Assembly: GCA_035689345.1 (NCBI GenBank)
Contig: DASSLR010000067.1
Location: forward strand, 1 to 21,021
Direction: 5' to 3'
Length of the DNA: 21,021 nt
Origin: CF-118 sp035689345
GTDB taxonomy: Bacteria > Chloroflexota > Dormibacteria > Dormibacterales > Dormibacteraceae
This document shows, one piece after another, positions 14,254-21,015 of this stretch (positions are counted from its first letter, which is position 1; each line of letters begins with the position of its first letter). The notes beneath the pieces were generated by a model, which made no database searches, had not been told where the DNA came from, and saw only the letters and a list, made by a program, of their open reading frames with translations. Both the position numbers and the translations under genes were made by a program.

Positions 14254-14970
14254 GTGAGCGAGGAGGTAGCCGTAGATGTCGACGCCATCAGCAAACGCTT
14301 CGGCGACATCAAGGCTCTGGACGGTGTGAGCCTGCGCGTGCGGCGAGGCGAGATCTACGGATTGCTCGGACCCAACGGCGCGGGCAAGACGACGCTGATC
14401 CGTTCCATCGTCGGGCTGCTCGCCCCGGACTCCGGCACAGTGACGGTGCTGGGCCAAAAGCTTCCGAACCTCGACGTGCTCCGCAAGGTCGGATACATGA
14501 CGCAGCAGGCCGCCCTGTACCCGGGCCTGTCAGTCGAAGAGAACGTGCGGTTCTTTGCCGCCATCAATGGAGTCGAGAGCGGAGTCAAGGAAGCGCTCGA
14601 CTTCGTCGACCTCTACGCGCGCCGGGGCTCGGTGGTCGCCACGGTCAGCGGTGGCATGCGCCAGCGGTGCTCGCTGGCCTGCGCCCTGGTGCACCGCCCG
14701 CAGCTGCTGCTCCTCGACGAACCCACCGTCGGCGTCGACCCCCAGCTGCGCGTCCAGTTCTGGGAGCGGTTCCGCCGCATGGCGGCCGAGGGCATCACGA
14801 TCATCGTCTCCAGCCACGTCATGGACGAGGCGGAACGATGTCAGCGCCTCGGCTTGATCCAGTACGGCCGCCTCCTCGCGGAAGGCAGCCCGGCCGACGT
14901 GCGGGCCCAGGCGGGGACGCAGAACCTCGAAGAAGCGTTCCTGCGGCTCGCCGGGGAGAAGGAGTCATGA
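14254..14970 (+). CDS. ABC transporter ATP-binding protein (ABC-2 exporter type)
   Basis: A 238-aa ATPase subunit. Walker A is GPNGAGKTT (39-47), the Q-loop is at Gln84/85 (MTQQAALYPGLSVEENV), the signature is VSGGMRQR (131-138), Walker B is LLLLDEP (151-157) and the H-loop is His188 (SSHVMDEAERC). It should hydrolyse ATP at the inner face of the membrane to drive the permease encoded next to it. The GTG start has a strong ribosome site. The gene overlaps the permease start as ATGA, so the two are coupled. Sequence type (drug or lipid/polymer exporters such as DrrA or NodI) suggests export, but the substrate cannot be read from sequence. Confidence 0.95.
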   Translation: MSEEVAVDVDAISKRFGDIKALDGVSLRVRRGEIYGLLGPNGAGKTTLIRSIVGLLAPDSGTVTVLGQKLPNLDVLRKVGYMTQQAALYPGLSVEENVRFFAAINGVESGVKEALDFVDLYARRGSVVATVSGGMRQRCSLACALVHRPQLLLLDEPTVGVDPQLRVQFWERFRRMAAEGITIIVSSHVMDEAERCQRLGLIQYGRLLAEGSPADVRAQAGTQNLEEAFLRLAGEKES

Positions 14971-16061
14971 GCGCGCACCGCATCGCCGCGATCACGCGCA
15001 GGTTGCTGCAGGGATTCCGTCGCGACCGGCGCACCCTGGCCCTGCTGTTCGTGGCCCCGCCCGTGATCCTTGGGCTGCTCGGGTACATGCTGCGCAACTC
15101 TTCAGTGCCGGCTGTCGGCGTGGCCAACGAGGACAGCGGGCCGCTGGGCGCGGTGGTGGCGTCGGCCCTGAGCACCTCGTCCAAGATCTCGACGACGGCG
15201 ATCTCCGCATCTGACGGCGACGCGCGGCTGAAAGACGGCTCGATCGTCGCCTACATCGTCTTCCCGCCGGACTTCAGCCAGAGCGCGCAGGGTGGAGTGA
15301 TCGCGCCGCAGGTTCACGTGGAGGGGTCACAGCCCAACGCCGCGGCCCAGGCGCTGCAGGCGTTGCAGTCGGCGCTGGGTTCGGCGGCGTCCAACCGACC
15401 AGGGGCGGTGCGTGTGCAGCCCTCGATCACCTACCTGTATGGCGGTCCGAACCTCGACACGCTCGACTATTTCGGCGCGGCCGCCATCGGCTTGATCGTG
15501 TTCTTCCTCGTGTTCGTCGTCACGATCGTGTCCTTCCTCAACGAGCGATCGCAGGGCACTCTCGAACGCCTCATGGCAAGTCCGCTGAGACGGGGCGAGA
15601 TCGTGATCGGCTACATGATCGGGTTCACGGTGCTGGCGCTGGTGCAGTCGGTCGAAGTGCTGCTGTTCGCGCTGTACGTGCTCAACGTCCACAACCAGGG
15701 CAACGTGCTCCTCATCTTCGGCATCGAAGCCTTGATGGCGATCACGGCGGTGAACCTCGGCATCTTCCTGAGCATGTTCGCGCGCACCGAGTTCCAGGCC
15801 GTGCAGTTCATCCCGCTCGTGATCGTGCCGCAGTTCCTGCTGTCGGGAATCCTGTTTCCGGTGCGGTCAGAGCCGACCTGGCTGCAGTACGTGTCGAACG
15901 TGCTGCCGCTGACTTACGCGGTTAACGCGTTGCGCGACGTGATGCTGAAGGGCGCGGACCTTTCGTGGTCGTCTCTACAGCTCGACGTTGCTGTCGTCGC
16001 TGCCTTCGTGATCGCGTTCGTCATCGCGGGCACCGCGACGCTGCGCAGGCGCGTGGCGTGA
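14967..16061 (+). CDS. ABC-2 type transporter permease
   Basis: A 364-aa integral membrane protein. One N-terminal transmembrane helix (about 24-42) is followed by a large extracytoplasmic domain (about 43-168), then five more helices (about 169-190, 213-238, 246-271, 277-297 and 339-358). The ABC-2 landmark ERSQGTLERLMASPLRRGEI lies between helices 2 and 3. A long outside loop after the first helix is typical of the YhfK/YhhJ-like exporter branch of the family. The ATG at 14967 overlaps the ATPase stop (ATGA) and has GGAGAAGGAG upstream, so I reject the longer in-frame extension that would lie inside the ATPase gene. It probably forms a homodimer with the ATPase. Confidence 0.93.
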   Translation: MSAHRIAAITRRLLQGFRRDRRTLALLFVAPPVILGLLGYMLRNSSVPAVGVANEDSGPLGAVVASALSTSSKISTTAISASDGDARLKDGSIVAYIVFPPDFSQSAQGGVIAPQVHVEGSQPNAAAQALQALQSALGSAASNRPGAVRVQPSITYLYGGPNLDTLDYFGAAAIGLIVFFLVFVVTIVSFLNERSQGTLERLMASPLRRGEIVIGYMIGFTVLALVQSVEVLLFALYVLNVHNQGNVLLIFGIEALMAITAVNLGIFLSMFARTEFQAVQFIPLVIVPQFLLSGILFPVRSEPTWLQYVSNVLPLTYAVNALRDVMLKGADLSWSSLQLDVAVVAAFVIAFVIAGTATLRRRVA

Positions 16062-16081
16062 TCGCCTTTGGCCTGACTCCG

Positions 16082-16087
16082 TAAGCT
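16082..16087 (+). promoter_or_regulatory. possible -10 (TANNNT) for leaderless zinc-ribbon mRNA
   Basis: TAAGCT lies seven bases before the ATG at 16095, with no ribosome site between. This suggests that the zinc-ribbon gene has its own leaderless promoter even though it follows the permease by only 33 bases. Confidence 0.4.
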
Positions 16088-16094
16088 GCGCGAC

Positions 16095-16403
16095 ATGCAA
16101 CTCGTGTGCTCGCGCCGCTGCGGTGGCGGGCTGTTCCGGGCGTTGTTCGCGGAGGTCGAGCTCGACGCTGATGGGAACTATCAGGACCACCGGATCGCTC
16201 AGCCCGGCTACATCTGCCTGAACTGCGGCGCGCCGGCCTTCGACCTGGGGATGGTGCAGGCCGAGATGGACGCCGACGCCGAGGCCGAAGCCGCCGAGGT
16301 CATCGACAAGACGGACATCCTCTGCCCGGTGTGCGAGACGCTGGTCCAGGTCGGTGGCGAGATGGAGTGCCCCAACTGCGGGGCGCCGCTGGAAGTGGCC
16401 TAG
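16095..16403 (+). CDS. small zinc-ribbon protein
   Basis: A 102-aa acidic protein with four cysteine pairs: C5/C9, C41/C44 (CLNCGAP), C77/C80 (CPVC) and C92/C95 (CPNCGAP). The last two pairs form a typical C-terminal zinc ribbon; the first two may form another. An acidic, Ala/Glu/Asp-rich linker (about 55-72) joins them. I do not recognise the family. Double zinc-ribbon proteins often act in protein-protein or nucleic acid contacts, but no role is shown. Translation appears leaderless. The ABC permease lies upstream on the same strand; the downstream neighbour is convergent and separated by a repeat-containing gap. Confidence 0.78.
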   Translation: MQLVCSRRCGGGLFRALFAEVELDADGNYQDHRIAQPGYICLNCGAPAFDLGMVQAEMDADAEAEAAEVIDKTDILCPVCETLVQVGGEMECPNCGAPLEVA

Positions 16404-16428
16404 CGGGTCTCCGGCTCGCCGATTCTCA

Positions 16429-16446
16429 GCGTTTGTGTACAAACGC
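16429..16446. repeat. 18-bp imperfect palindrome, copy 1
   Basis: An inverted repeat with arms GCGTTTGT and ACAAACGC and a two-base spacer lies in the 85-bp gap between the convergent zinc-ribbon and MshC/CysRS-like genes. A second, slightly diverged copy follows at 16470-16487. Arms near a dyad are typical of a protein-binding site, and the same bases can form a terminator-like hairpin. Confidence 0.55.
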
Positions 16447-16469
16447 GTGGAATTCGGCCTTTGAAACGC

Positions 16470-16487
16470 GCGTTTGTGTGCAATCGC
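16470..16487. repeat. 18-bp imperfect palindrome, copy 2
   Basis: This copy matches copy 1 in 16 of 18 positions, centre to centre 41 bp. It begins inside a perfect 12-bp palindrome, AAACGCGCGTTT (16464-16475). It ends just before the minus-strand stop of the MshC/CysRS-like gene. Confidence 0.5.
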
Positions 16488-16488
16488 T

Positions 16489-17733
16489 TCAGGCGAGCGA
16501 CGCGGTGCCCGCGAGGATGCTGAGCATCGAACGCACCGCTTCGCGGTCGCGCGCCCTCAGCGCGGCCTGGAGCTCACGTATGGCGGCCGGGCTGTCCAGG
16601 TCGTTCGCGAGCGCGGCGGCAAACCGTCGGGGAAGCCCCGCGCCCGCCGCGCCACGCCGTACGCCGGGGCCCGCCCCTGCCGCCACCAGGCCGGGTCGAG
16701 GTGCACGCCCCGCAGCCTCCCCTTCCAGAAGCGCGCGGATGCGTTCGACCAGCCGGGCCATCCGTTCGAGGCCCGACCACTCGAAGCTCCAGTCGCGCCG
16801 GTATCGGTGCGAGGCCAGGTAGAGCCGCACCGCGGCCGCGGGCGCGCGCTCGAGAGCCTGGCTGACCAGCACCAGGTTGCCGAGCGATTTGCTCATCTTC
16901 CGGCCTTCGTACCGAACGAGGCCAGTGTGCATCCAGGCGCGAGCGAAGGGAACCTTGCCTGTTAAGGACTCCGACTGCGCCCGCTCGGATTCGTGGTGAC
17001 TGAACACCAGGTCGCGGCCACCGCCGTGGATGTCGATCTGCGCGCCGAGGTACTTCATGGCCATCGCCGAGCACTCGATGTGCCAGCCCGGCCTGCCCTC
17101 GCCGAATCGCGAGGGCCATGCAGGCTCGCCTGAGGCCGACTTGCGCCACAGCGGAAAGTCCAGCGCATCGTGCTTGGCGTCGGGCCCCAGGGTCCCGAGC
17201 AGCTCTTCGTCGCGCAGCTTGCGGATCATCGAACGCCTGGTGCGGTGGGACAGCCGCCCGTACCCGCGATAGCGACTGGCGTCGAAGTACACCGCGTCCG
17301 ACTGGTACGCAAAACCGCGGTCGTTCAGGCGTTCGGCGGCGGAAAGGATCGGCCCGATCTCGGTCGAGACGTGCGGCATCTCATCCGGCGGCCGCCAGCC
17401 CAACAACCCCATGTCGCGCACGAACGACTCCGTTTCCTGATCGGCGAGCGCACGCCAGTCGATCCCATCGCGGCGGGCGCGCGCGAAGAGCGGGTCGTCG
17501 ACGTCCGTGACGTTCTGCACGTAGCGCACCCGCACACCGGACGCCTCGGCAAACCGGACGAGCACGTCGAACGCGCAGAACGTGAAGGCGTGACCCATGT
17601 GCCCGGAGTCGTATGGCGTCACTCCGCACACGTACAGCGAGAGCTCGGGGCGGCCCCGCACCGGGCGCGGCCGCACAGCCACGAGGTGGCCGGTCAGCGT
17701 GTCATGAACACGCAGCCGGAACGGCGGCGTCAG
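16489..17733 (-). CDS. CysRS/MshC-family cysteine ligase without anticodon-binding domain
   Basis: A 414-aa class I synthetase-fold protein. It has the HIGH-type motif H45-MG-H48 in VCGVTPYDSGHMGH, zinc-site residues Cys36, Cys221 (GWHIECSAM) and the HHES group (246-249), and KMSKS at 279-283. Several stretches resemble MshC, the ATP-dependent ligase joining cysteine to GlcN-inositol in mycothiol synthesis: NVTDVDDPLFARA, DWRALADQE, GNLVLVS and the YRRDWSFEW segment. The IECSAMAMKYLG and DIHGGG region is more CysRS-like. The chain ends after the DALR-like helices, lacking the C-terminal anticodon-binding domain of full CysRS, and has MshC-like length. The best N-terminus begins at CTG 17733, overlapping the metK stop as CTGA; GTG at 17682 would remove conserved residues. 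Either MshC-like or a short CysRS. Confidence 0.85.
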   Translation of the reverse strand: MTPPFRLRVHDTLTGHLVAVRPRPVRGRPELSLYVCGVTPYDSGHMGHAFTFCAFDVLVRFAEASGVRVRYVQNVTDVDDPLFARARRDGIDWRALADQETESFVRDMGLLGWRPPDEMPHVSTEIGPILSAAERLNDRGFAYQSDAVYFDASRYRGYGRLSHRTRRSMIRKLRDEELLGTLGPDAKHDALDFPLWRKSASGEPAWPSRFGEGRPGWHIECSAMAMKYLGAQIDIHGGGRDLVFSHHESERAQSESLTGKVPFARAWMHTGLVRYEGRKMSKSLGNLVLVSQALERAPAAAVRLYLASHRYRRDWSFEWSGLERMARLVERIRALLEGEAAGRAPRPGLVAAGAGPGVRRGAAGAGLPRRFAAALANDLDSPAAIRELQAALRARDREAVRSMLSILAGTASLA

Positions 17734-18959
17734 CTGATCGCGCGCGCTCGTACGGACGCGTCCGCGCGAAGAGCCTCGACCTTGTCGGTCATCTCCCAGG
17801 GAACGCGGAGGTCGTCGCGCCCGAAGTGCCCGTACGCGGCGGTCGGCAGGTAGATCGGGCGTCGCAGGTCCATGTGATGGATGATCGCCGCCGGCCTCAG
17901 GTCGAAGTGCCGCCGCACCAGCGTCAGAAGCTCCGCCTCTTCCACCTTCCCCGTGCCGAAGGTCTCGACAGCGATGGACGTGGGCCGCGCGCGACCGATG
18001 GCGTATGAAACCTGCACCTCGCACCGGTCGGCCAGCCCGGCCGCCACGAGATTCTTGGCCACGTGCCTCGCCGCGTAGGCCGCGGAGCGATCGACCTTGC
18101 TCGGGTCCTTGCCGCTGAAGGCGCCACCACCGTGGCGCGCCACGCCGCCATACGTGTCGACGATGATCTTGCGGCCGGTGAGTCCCGCGTCGGCGGCCGG
18201 ACCGCCGACCACGAACATGCCACTCGGGTTGACCAGGACCTTCGTGTGCGAGTCGCGCGTGTAGCCCTTGAGCACGGGGTCGATGACCTCAGCATTGACG
18301 CCCTCGGCGATCTGTCTCTGCGTGACATCCGGTTTGTGGTGCGTCGAAACGACGACCGCCTCGATGCGTTTCGGCTTGCCGCGCTCGTACTCCACGGTGA
18401 CCTGCGTCTTGCCGTCGGGCAGCAGGAACGGAAGCGTGCCGCGCTTGCGCACCTGCGCCAGCTGCCTGGCCAGGCGATGCGCGAGCGAGATCGTCAGCGG
18501 CATGAGCTCGGGCGTTTCGTTGCACGCGAAGCCGATCATCATTCCCTGGTCGCCGGCGCCCTGCAGCTCGAACGGATCCTCGTCCGACAAGCCCTCACGC
18601 GACTCCAGCGAGTGGCCGACACCCGCGGCGATGTCCGGCGACTGCTCCTTGAGGTAAACCTGGATCAGCGCGTGGTCGGCGTCGAAGCCGATGGACTCGG
18701 CGTTGTAGCCGATGCCGCGGATCGTGTCGCGGATCGTGCGCTGGATGTCGAGCTCGGCGTGGGTCGTCACCTCGCCGATCACCACGCACAGGCCCTTGGT
18801 GATCGCCGTCTCGCAGGCCACGCGCGCCGCGGGATCCTGCGCGAGCATGCCGTCGAGCACGGCGTCCGAAACCTGGTCGCAGATCTTGTCCGGATGACCT
18901 TCGGTGACTGATTCGGAGGTCAGGAGGTAGGACGATGATTCGCTGAAAGAAGTGGCCAC
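17730..18959 (-). CDS. metK: S-adenosylmethionine synthetase
   Basis: A 409-aa protein with a GTG start. It forms S-adenosylmethionine from methionine and ATP, releasing phosphate and pyrophosphate. Landmarks are TSESVTEGHPDKICDQ near the N-terminus, GAGDQGMMIGFA (134-145), and GGGAFSGKDPSKVDRS (277-292), which includes the phosphate-binding loop. Length and motifs are those of the standard cytoplasmic homotetramer. The start is fixed by the short, non-conserved N-terminus. There is a -10-like element 9 bases upstream and no ribosome site, and only 51 bases separate it from the divergent lipoprotein gene, too few for a SAM riboswitch. The MshC/CysRS-like gene begins at its stop, so the two are likely translationally coupled. 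Confidence 0.97.
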   Translation of the reverse strand: MATSFSESSSYLLTSESVTEGHPDKICDQVSDAVLDGMLAQDPAARVACETAITKGLCVVIGEVTTHAELDIQRTIRDTIRGIGYNAESIGFDADHALIQVYLKEQSPDIAAGVGHSLESREGLSDEDPFELQGAGDQGMMIGFACNETPELMPLTISLAHRLARQLAQVRKRGTLPFLLPDGKTQVTVEYERGKPKRIEAVVVSTHHKPDVTQRQIAEGVNAEVIDPVLKGYTRDSHTKVLVNPSGMFVVGGPAADAGLTGRKIIVDTYGGVARHGGGAFSGKDPSKVDRSAAYAARHVAKNLVAAGLADRCEVQVSYAIGRARPTSIAVETFGTGKVEEAELLTLVRRHFDLRPAAIIHHMDLRRPIYLPTAAYGHFGRDDLRVPWEMTDKVEALRADASVRARAIS

Positions 18960-18968
18960 AGGTCGCCA

Positions 18969-18974
18969 ATCATA
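18969..18974 (-). promoter_or_regulatory. possible -10 for metK
   Basis: TATGAT on the minus strand lies nine bases before the GTG at 18959, matching five of six positions of the consensus. The leader would be only a few bases long, so metK translation is probably near-leaderless. Confidence 0.35.
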
Positions 18975-19010
18975 GTTACACGATCCCGCCGGCGCGCGTT
19001 GGAGAGATCG

Positions 19011-19553
19011 ATGGTGAGAGCTTCACTCGTGCTGCTGCTGCTGGTCACCGCGTGTGGAATCGATGCGCCGTGGGATGGCCCGACACTTCCTGCCGGAGCC
19101 AGAACCGTCGCGTACCAGGTGCGGGCTCAAAGCGGACTGCCGGTACGCTCCGCGCAGGGCATCGTGGCCGCCACGTCGATCGCCGAGCTCCGAAGCGAGC
19201 TCCTCAAGACCATTCACTACCCGGACCCGTGCGTCGGGTATACGCCGGACCAGGACCCGTGCTGGGAGCGGATCGCGGACCAGCCGGGCCAGCTGTACGT
19301 GGCGATTCCAAGCGTGGTCGTCTGTTATCGGACGGTGAAGGAGACCGCGGGACTCGCAGGGCGAACGCTGTATTTCATCTACTGGATCGGCAAGGTCCAG
19401 AAGACCTGCAACCTCGCGCTGGCGCAACCGCTCTGGAGGCTCATCTCGTTTGCGCGCGCGGACCTCCCCGCTTCCGGGACCCTGACCGTGGACCTGCAAA
19501 CCCAGGAGGACGGGTCATACAGCGACGTCGCAACGACCGTCGAGTTGGGCTAG
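19011..19553 (+). CDS. hypothetical lipoprotein
   Basis: A 180-aa protein I do not recognise. A short lipoprotein signal peptide ends in LVTAC, so Cys15 should be lipidated and the protein anchored outside the membrane. The mature part has four further cysteines (74, 84, 105, 133), enough for two disulfides, and a C-terminal beta-like segment (SGTLTVDLQT). I place the start at ATG 19011, five bases after a GGAGAG ribosome site; the TTG at 18999 overlaps that site. It is divergent from metK and convergent with the 88-aa gene, sharing a CTAG as stop codon for both. No function is inferred. Confidence 0.75.
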   Translation: MVRASLVLLLLVTACGIDAPWDGPTLPAGARTVAYQVRAQSGLPVRSAQGIVAATSIAELRSELLKTIHYPDPCVGYTPDQDPCWERIADQPGQLYVAIPSVVVCYRTVKETAGLAGRTLYFIYWIGKVQKTCNLALAQPLWRLISFARADLPASGTLTVDLQTQEDGSYSDVATTVELG

Positions 19554-19816
19554 GACGCGGTCCTCTGCCGCCGCTCCTCGGGCTCCTGGCCGAGCAGCTG
19601 CGCCTGCAGCGAGAAGATGTCGTCGAGCACGCGGTCGACGCGGCGGCCCTCGAGGCGGTGCTCCGCGATGATGCCCGAGTGCTCGAGCGCCCGCCTCACG
19701 GCGGCACCGAGCGGCCCGTCCACGCGGACCTTGCCGTTCATCTGAGCCTCCTCGAGGATCTGCAGGCACCGGTCCAGCGCCAGCTGGCGCAGCCGGTGCT
19801 CGCGCTGACCGCTCAC
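19550..19816 (-). CDS. small hypothetical protein, third gene of the ECF sigma-Rieske operon
   Basis: An 88-aa soluble, helical, charged protein with no signal peptide or membrane segment. It is not recognised. It begins at a GTG four bases after the Rieske-like gene stop, so it is most likely co-translated. Visible features are a basic N-terminal helix (QREHRLRQLALDRC), a GPLGAAVRRALEHSG segment and a C-terminal amphipathic helix (DRVLDDIFSLQAQLLGQ). It might be a regulator or chaperone for the sigma/Rieske pair; this rests on position only. Confidence 0.65.
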   Translation of the reverse strand: MSGQREHRLRQLALDRCLQILEEAQMNGKVRVDGPLGAAVRRALEHSGIIAEHRLEGRRVDRVLDDIFSLQAQLLGQEPEERRQRTAS

Positions 19817-19820
19817 GCGC

Positions 19821-20471
19821 TCATACCCCCAGCACCTCGACGCGCCCGTCGGTGACGCGTGCCTGCACGACGTCGAGCGAGGGCAGCGGGTACTGGCCTA
19901 TCGAGGCGCCCTGCGCCGTGAAGGTGCGGTTGTGGCAGGGGCACACGAGCGCCGATTGCGAGCGGTCCCACCAGAGCTCGCAGGGCAGGTCCGAGCAGAT
20001 CGAGGAGACCGCGGAGACGGCGTCCCCGCTGCGCGTGACGAAAGCGCCCACGGCTCCGGCCTTCACCTGCCGCGCCTGGCCTTCCGGGAAGTCAGCCACG
20101 GCGCCGACGTCGATCCATCGCCCGTTCGTCGGTTTGACGACGTGGTTGTTCGCGACCGCGGGGTGGTGGGCGCCTTCCATCGCCCGGCCGAGCAGCTCTC
20201 CGCCGACGAGACCCGCGGCCACGCCGATCCCTGCCACGAGCGCCGCCCGGCGCGTCATCCACGACTCCACCGGGGCTGATTCCAGCTGCCGCGCGAGCCG
20301 CTGGCGGAACGCGGGGCTCATCCGCTGCGGCCCCTGGCGCGAGGCGGCGATGCGCGCCGCCATGATGATGGCTTCCTTCTCCTCCCCGTCGCCTCCGCGC
20401 AGCTTGAGGCGCTTGCCGCGCAGCAGGCCGCTGACGATGCGGTCGACCCGGTTCTCGGGATGCTCACCCAT
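19821..20471 (-). CDS. membrane Rieske-like protein, possible anti-sigma factor
   Basis: A 216-aa protein. A cytoplasmic N-terminal region (1-72) is helical and charged. Then come a twin-arginine-like start (TRRAALVAG, 73-81) and a transmembrane segment (about 77-97). The C-terminal domain (about 117-216) is Rieske-like. Cluster-site residues read C159-S-D161-LPC164 and C177-P-C179-H180. All four cysteines and the second His are present, but the first ligand His is Asp161. Rieske proteins bind a [2Fe-2S] cluster with two Cys and two His, so cluster binding is uncertain here. The start overlaps the ECF sigma stop by 8 bases. A membrane protein with an inside N-terminus, encoded directly after an ECF sigma, fits an anti-sigma factor. 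An alternative is an electron-transfer subunit; no quinol-oxidase partner is nearby. Confidence 0.85.
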   Translation of the reverse strand: MGEHPENRVDRIVSGLLRGKRLKLRGGDGEEKEAIIMAARIAASRQGPQRMSPAFRQRLARQLESAPVESWMTRRAALVAGIGVAAGLVGGELLGRAMEGAHHPAVANNHVVKPTNGRWIDVGAVADFPEGQARQVKAGAVGAFVTRSGDAVSAVSSICSDLPCELWWDRSQSALVCPCHNRTFTAQGASIGQYPLPSLDVVQARVTDGRVEVLGV

Positions 20472-21015
20472 CGAGGCGCACCTTTGCGGCCGCGCGCAGA
20501 GCGCGCAGCTGCATCACCTTCACCGCGCCGACAGTCGAGCGCATCTCCGCCGCCACTTCCTTCAATGAATACCCGTGAAGGAAACGCAGCTCCAGCACGC
20601 GCCGGTAGTTGTCCGAAAGTTCTTCGAGAATCCGGCGTACTCGTTCCACTGATTCCTCTGAGTAGCCCCCCTGATGAACCGTCATCGCCAGGTCGTCGTG
20701 CAGCTCGGACTCGGAAAGCCCGAGGCGCGTCGACCAGAATCCGCCGAGCACCGAGCGAGCGGTCGCGAACAGGTAGCCGCGCACCGCGCTGGCCGGCGCG
20801 CCCTGGCGCAGCCTCGGTATGGCCTTCATGGCCACCTGCTGCGTGAGGTCCTCGGCGTCGGCGCGGTTACCCACCCGGGCGTAGATGAACGCGTAGACCA
20901 TCTCCAGCTCGTCGATCGCGATGTCGGCCACCCGTGACGCGGCAGGAAGCTCGACCACCTGCCCCTCGGCTCCGTCCTCGGGTACCGGATCGGGCGGCCT
21001 CGAAGCCGAGGTCAC
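20464..21015 (-). CDS. ECF-type RNA polymerase sigma factor
   Basis: A 183-aa protein in the ECF size range. Region 2 (about 38-95) has YAFIYARVGNRADAEDL and TQQVAMKAI. Region 4 (about 125-178) has LSDNYRRVLELRFLHGYSLKEVAAEM and a helix-turn-helix VGAVKVMQLRALRAA. It should direct RNA polymerase to its own promoters, normally controlled by a co-encoded anti-sigma factor; here the next gene, a membrane Rieske-like protein overlapping by 8 bases, is the candidate. The GTG at 21015 is the best visible start, but the frame stays open to the window edge, so the true start could lie beyond it. The N-terminal 30 residues are Pro/acid-rich and not conserved-looking. No promoter is visible. Confidence 0.88.
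   Translation of the reverse strand: MTSASRPPDPVPEDGAEGQVVELPAASRVADIAIDELEMVYAFIYARVGNRADAEDLTQQVAMKAIPRLRQGAPASAVRGYLFATARSVLGGFWSTRLGLSESELHDDLAMTVHQGGYSEESVERVRRILEELSDNYRRVLELRFLHGYSLKEVAAEMRSTVGAVKVMQLRALRAAAKVRLDG

Noticed and set aside
17734..18024. N-terminal extension of the MshC/CysRS-like frame into metK
   Set aside because: The 97 extra codons lie inside metK and are a shadow of it; the conserved ligase sequence begins only after the metK stop.
18960..19010. SAM riboswitch upstream of metK
   Set aside because: Only 51 bases lie between metK and the divergent gene, too short for a known SAM aptamer, and the predicted transcript is near-leaderless.
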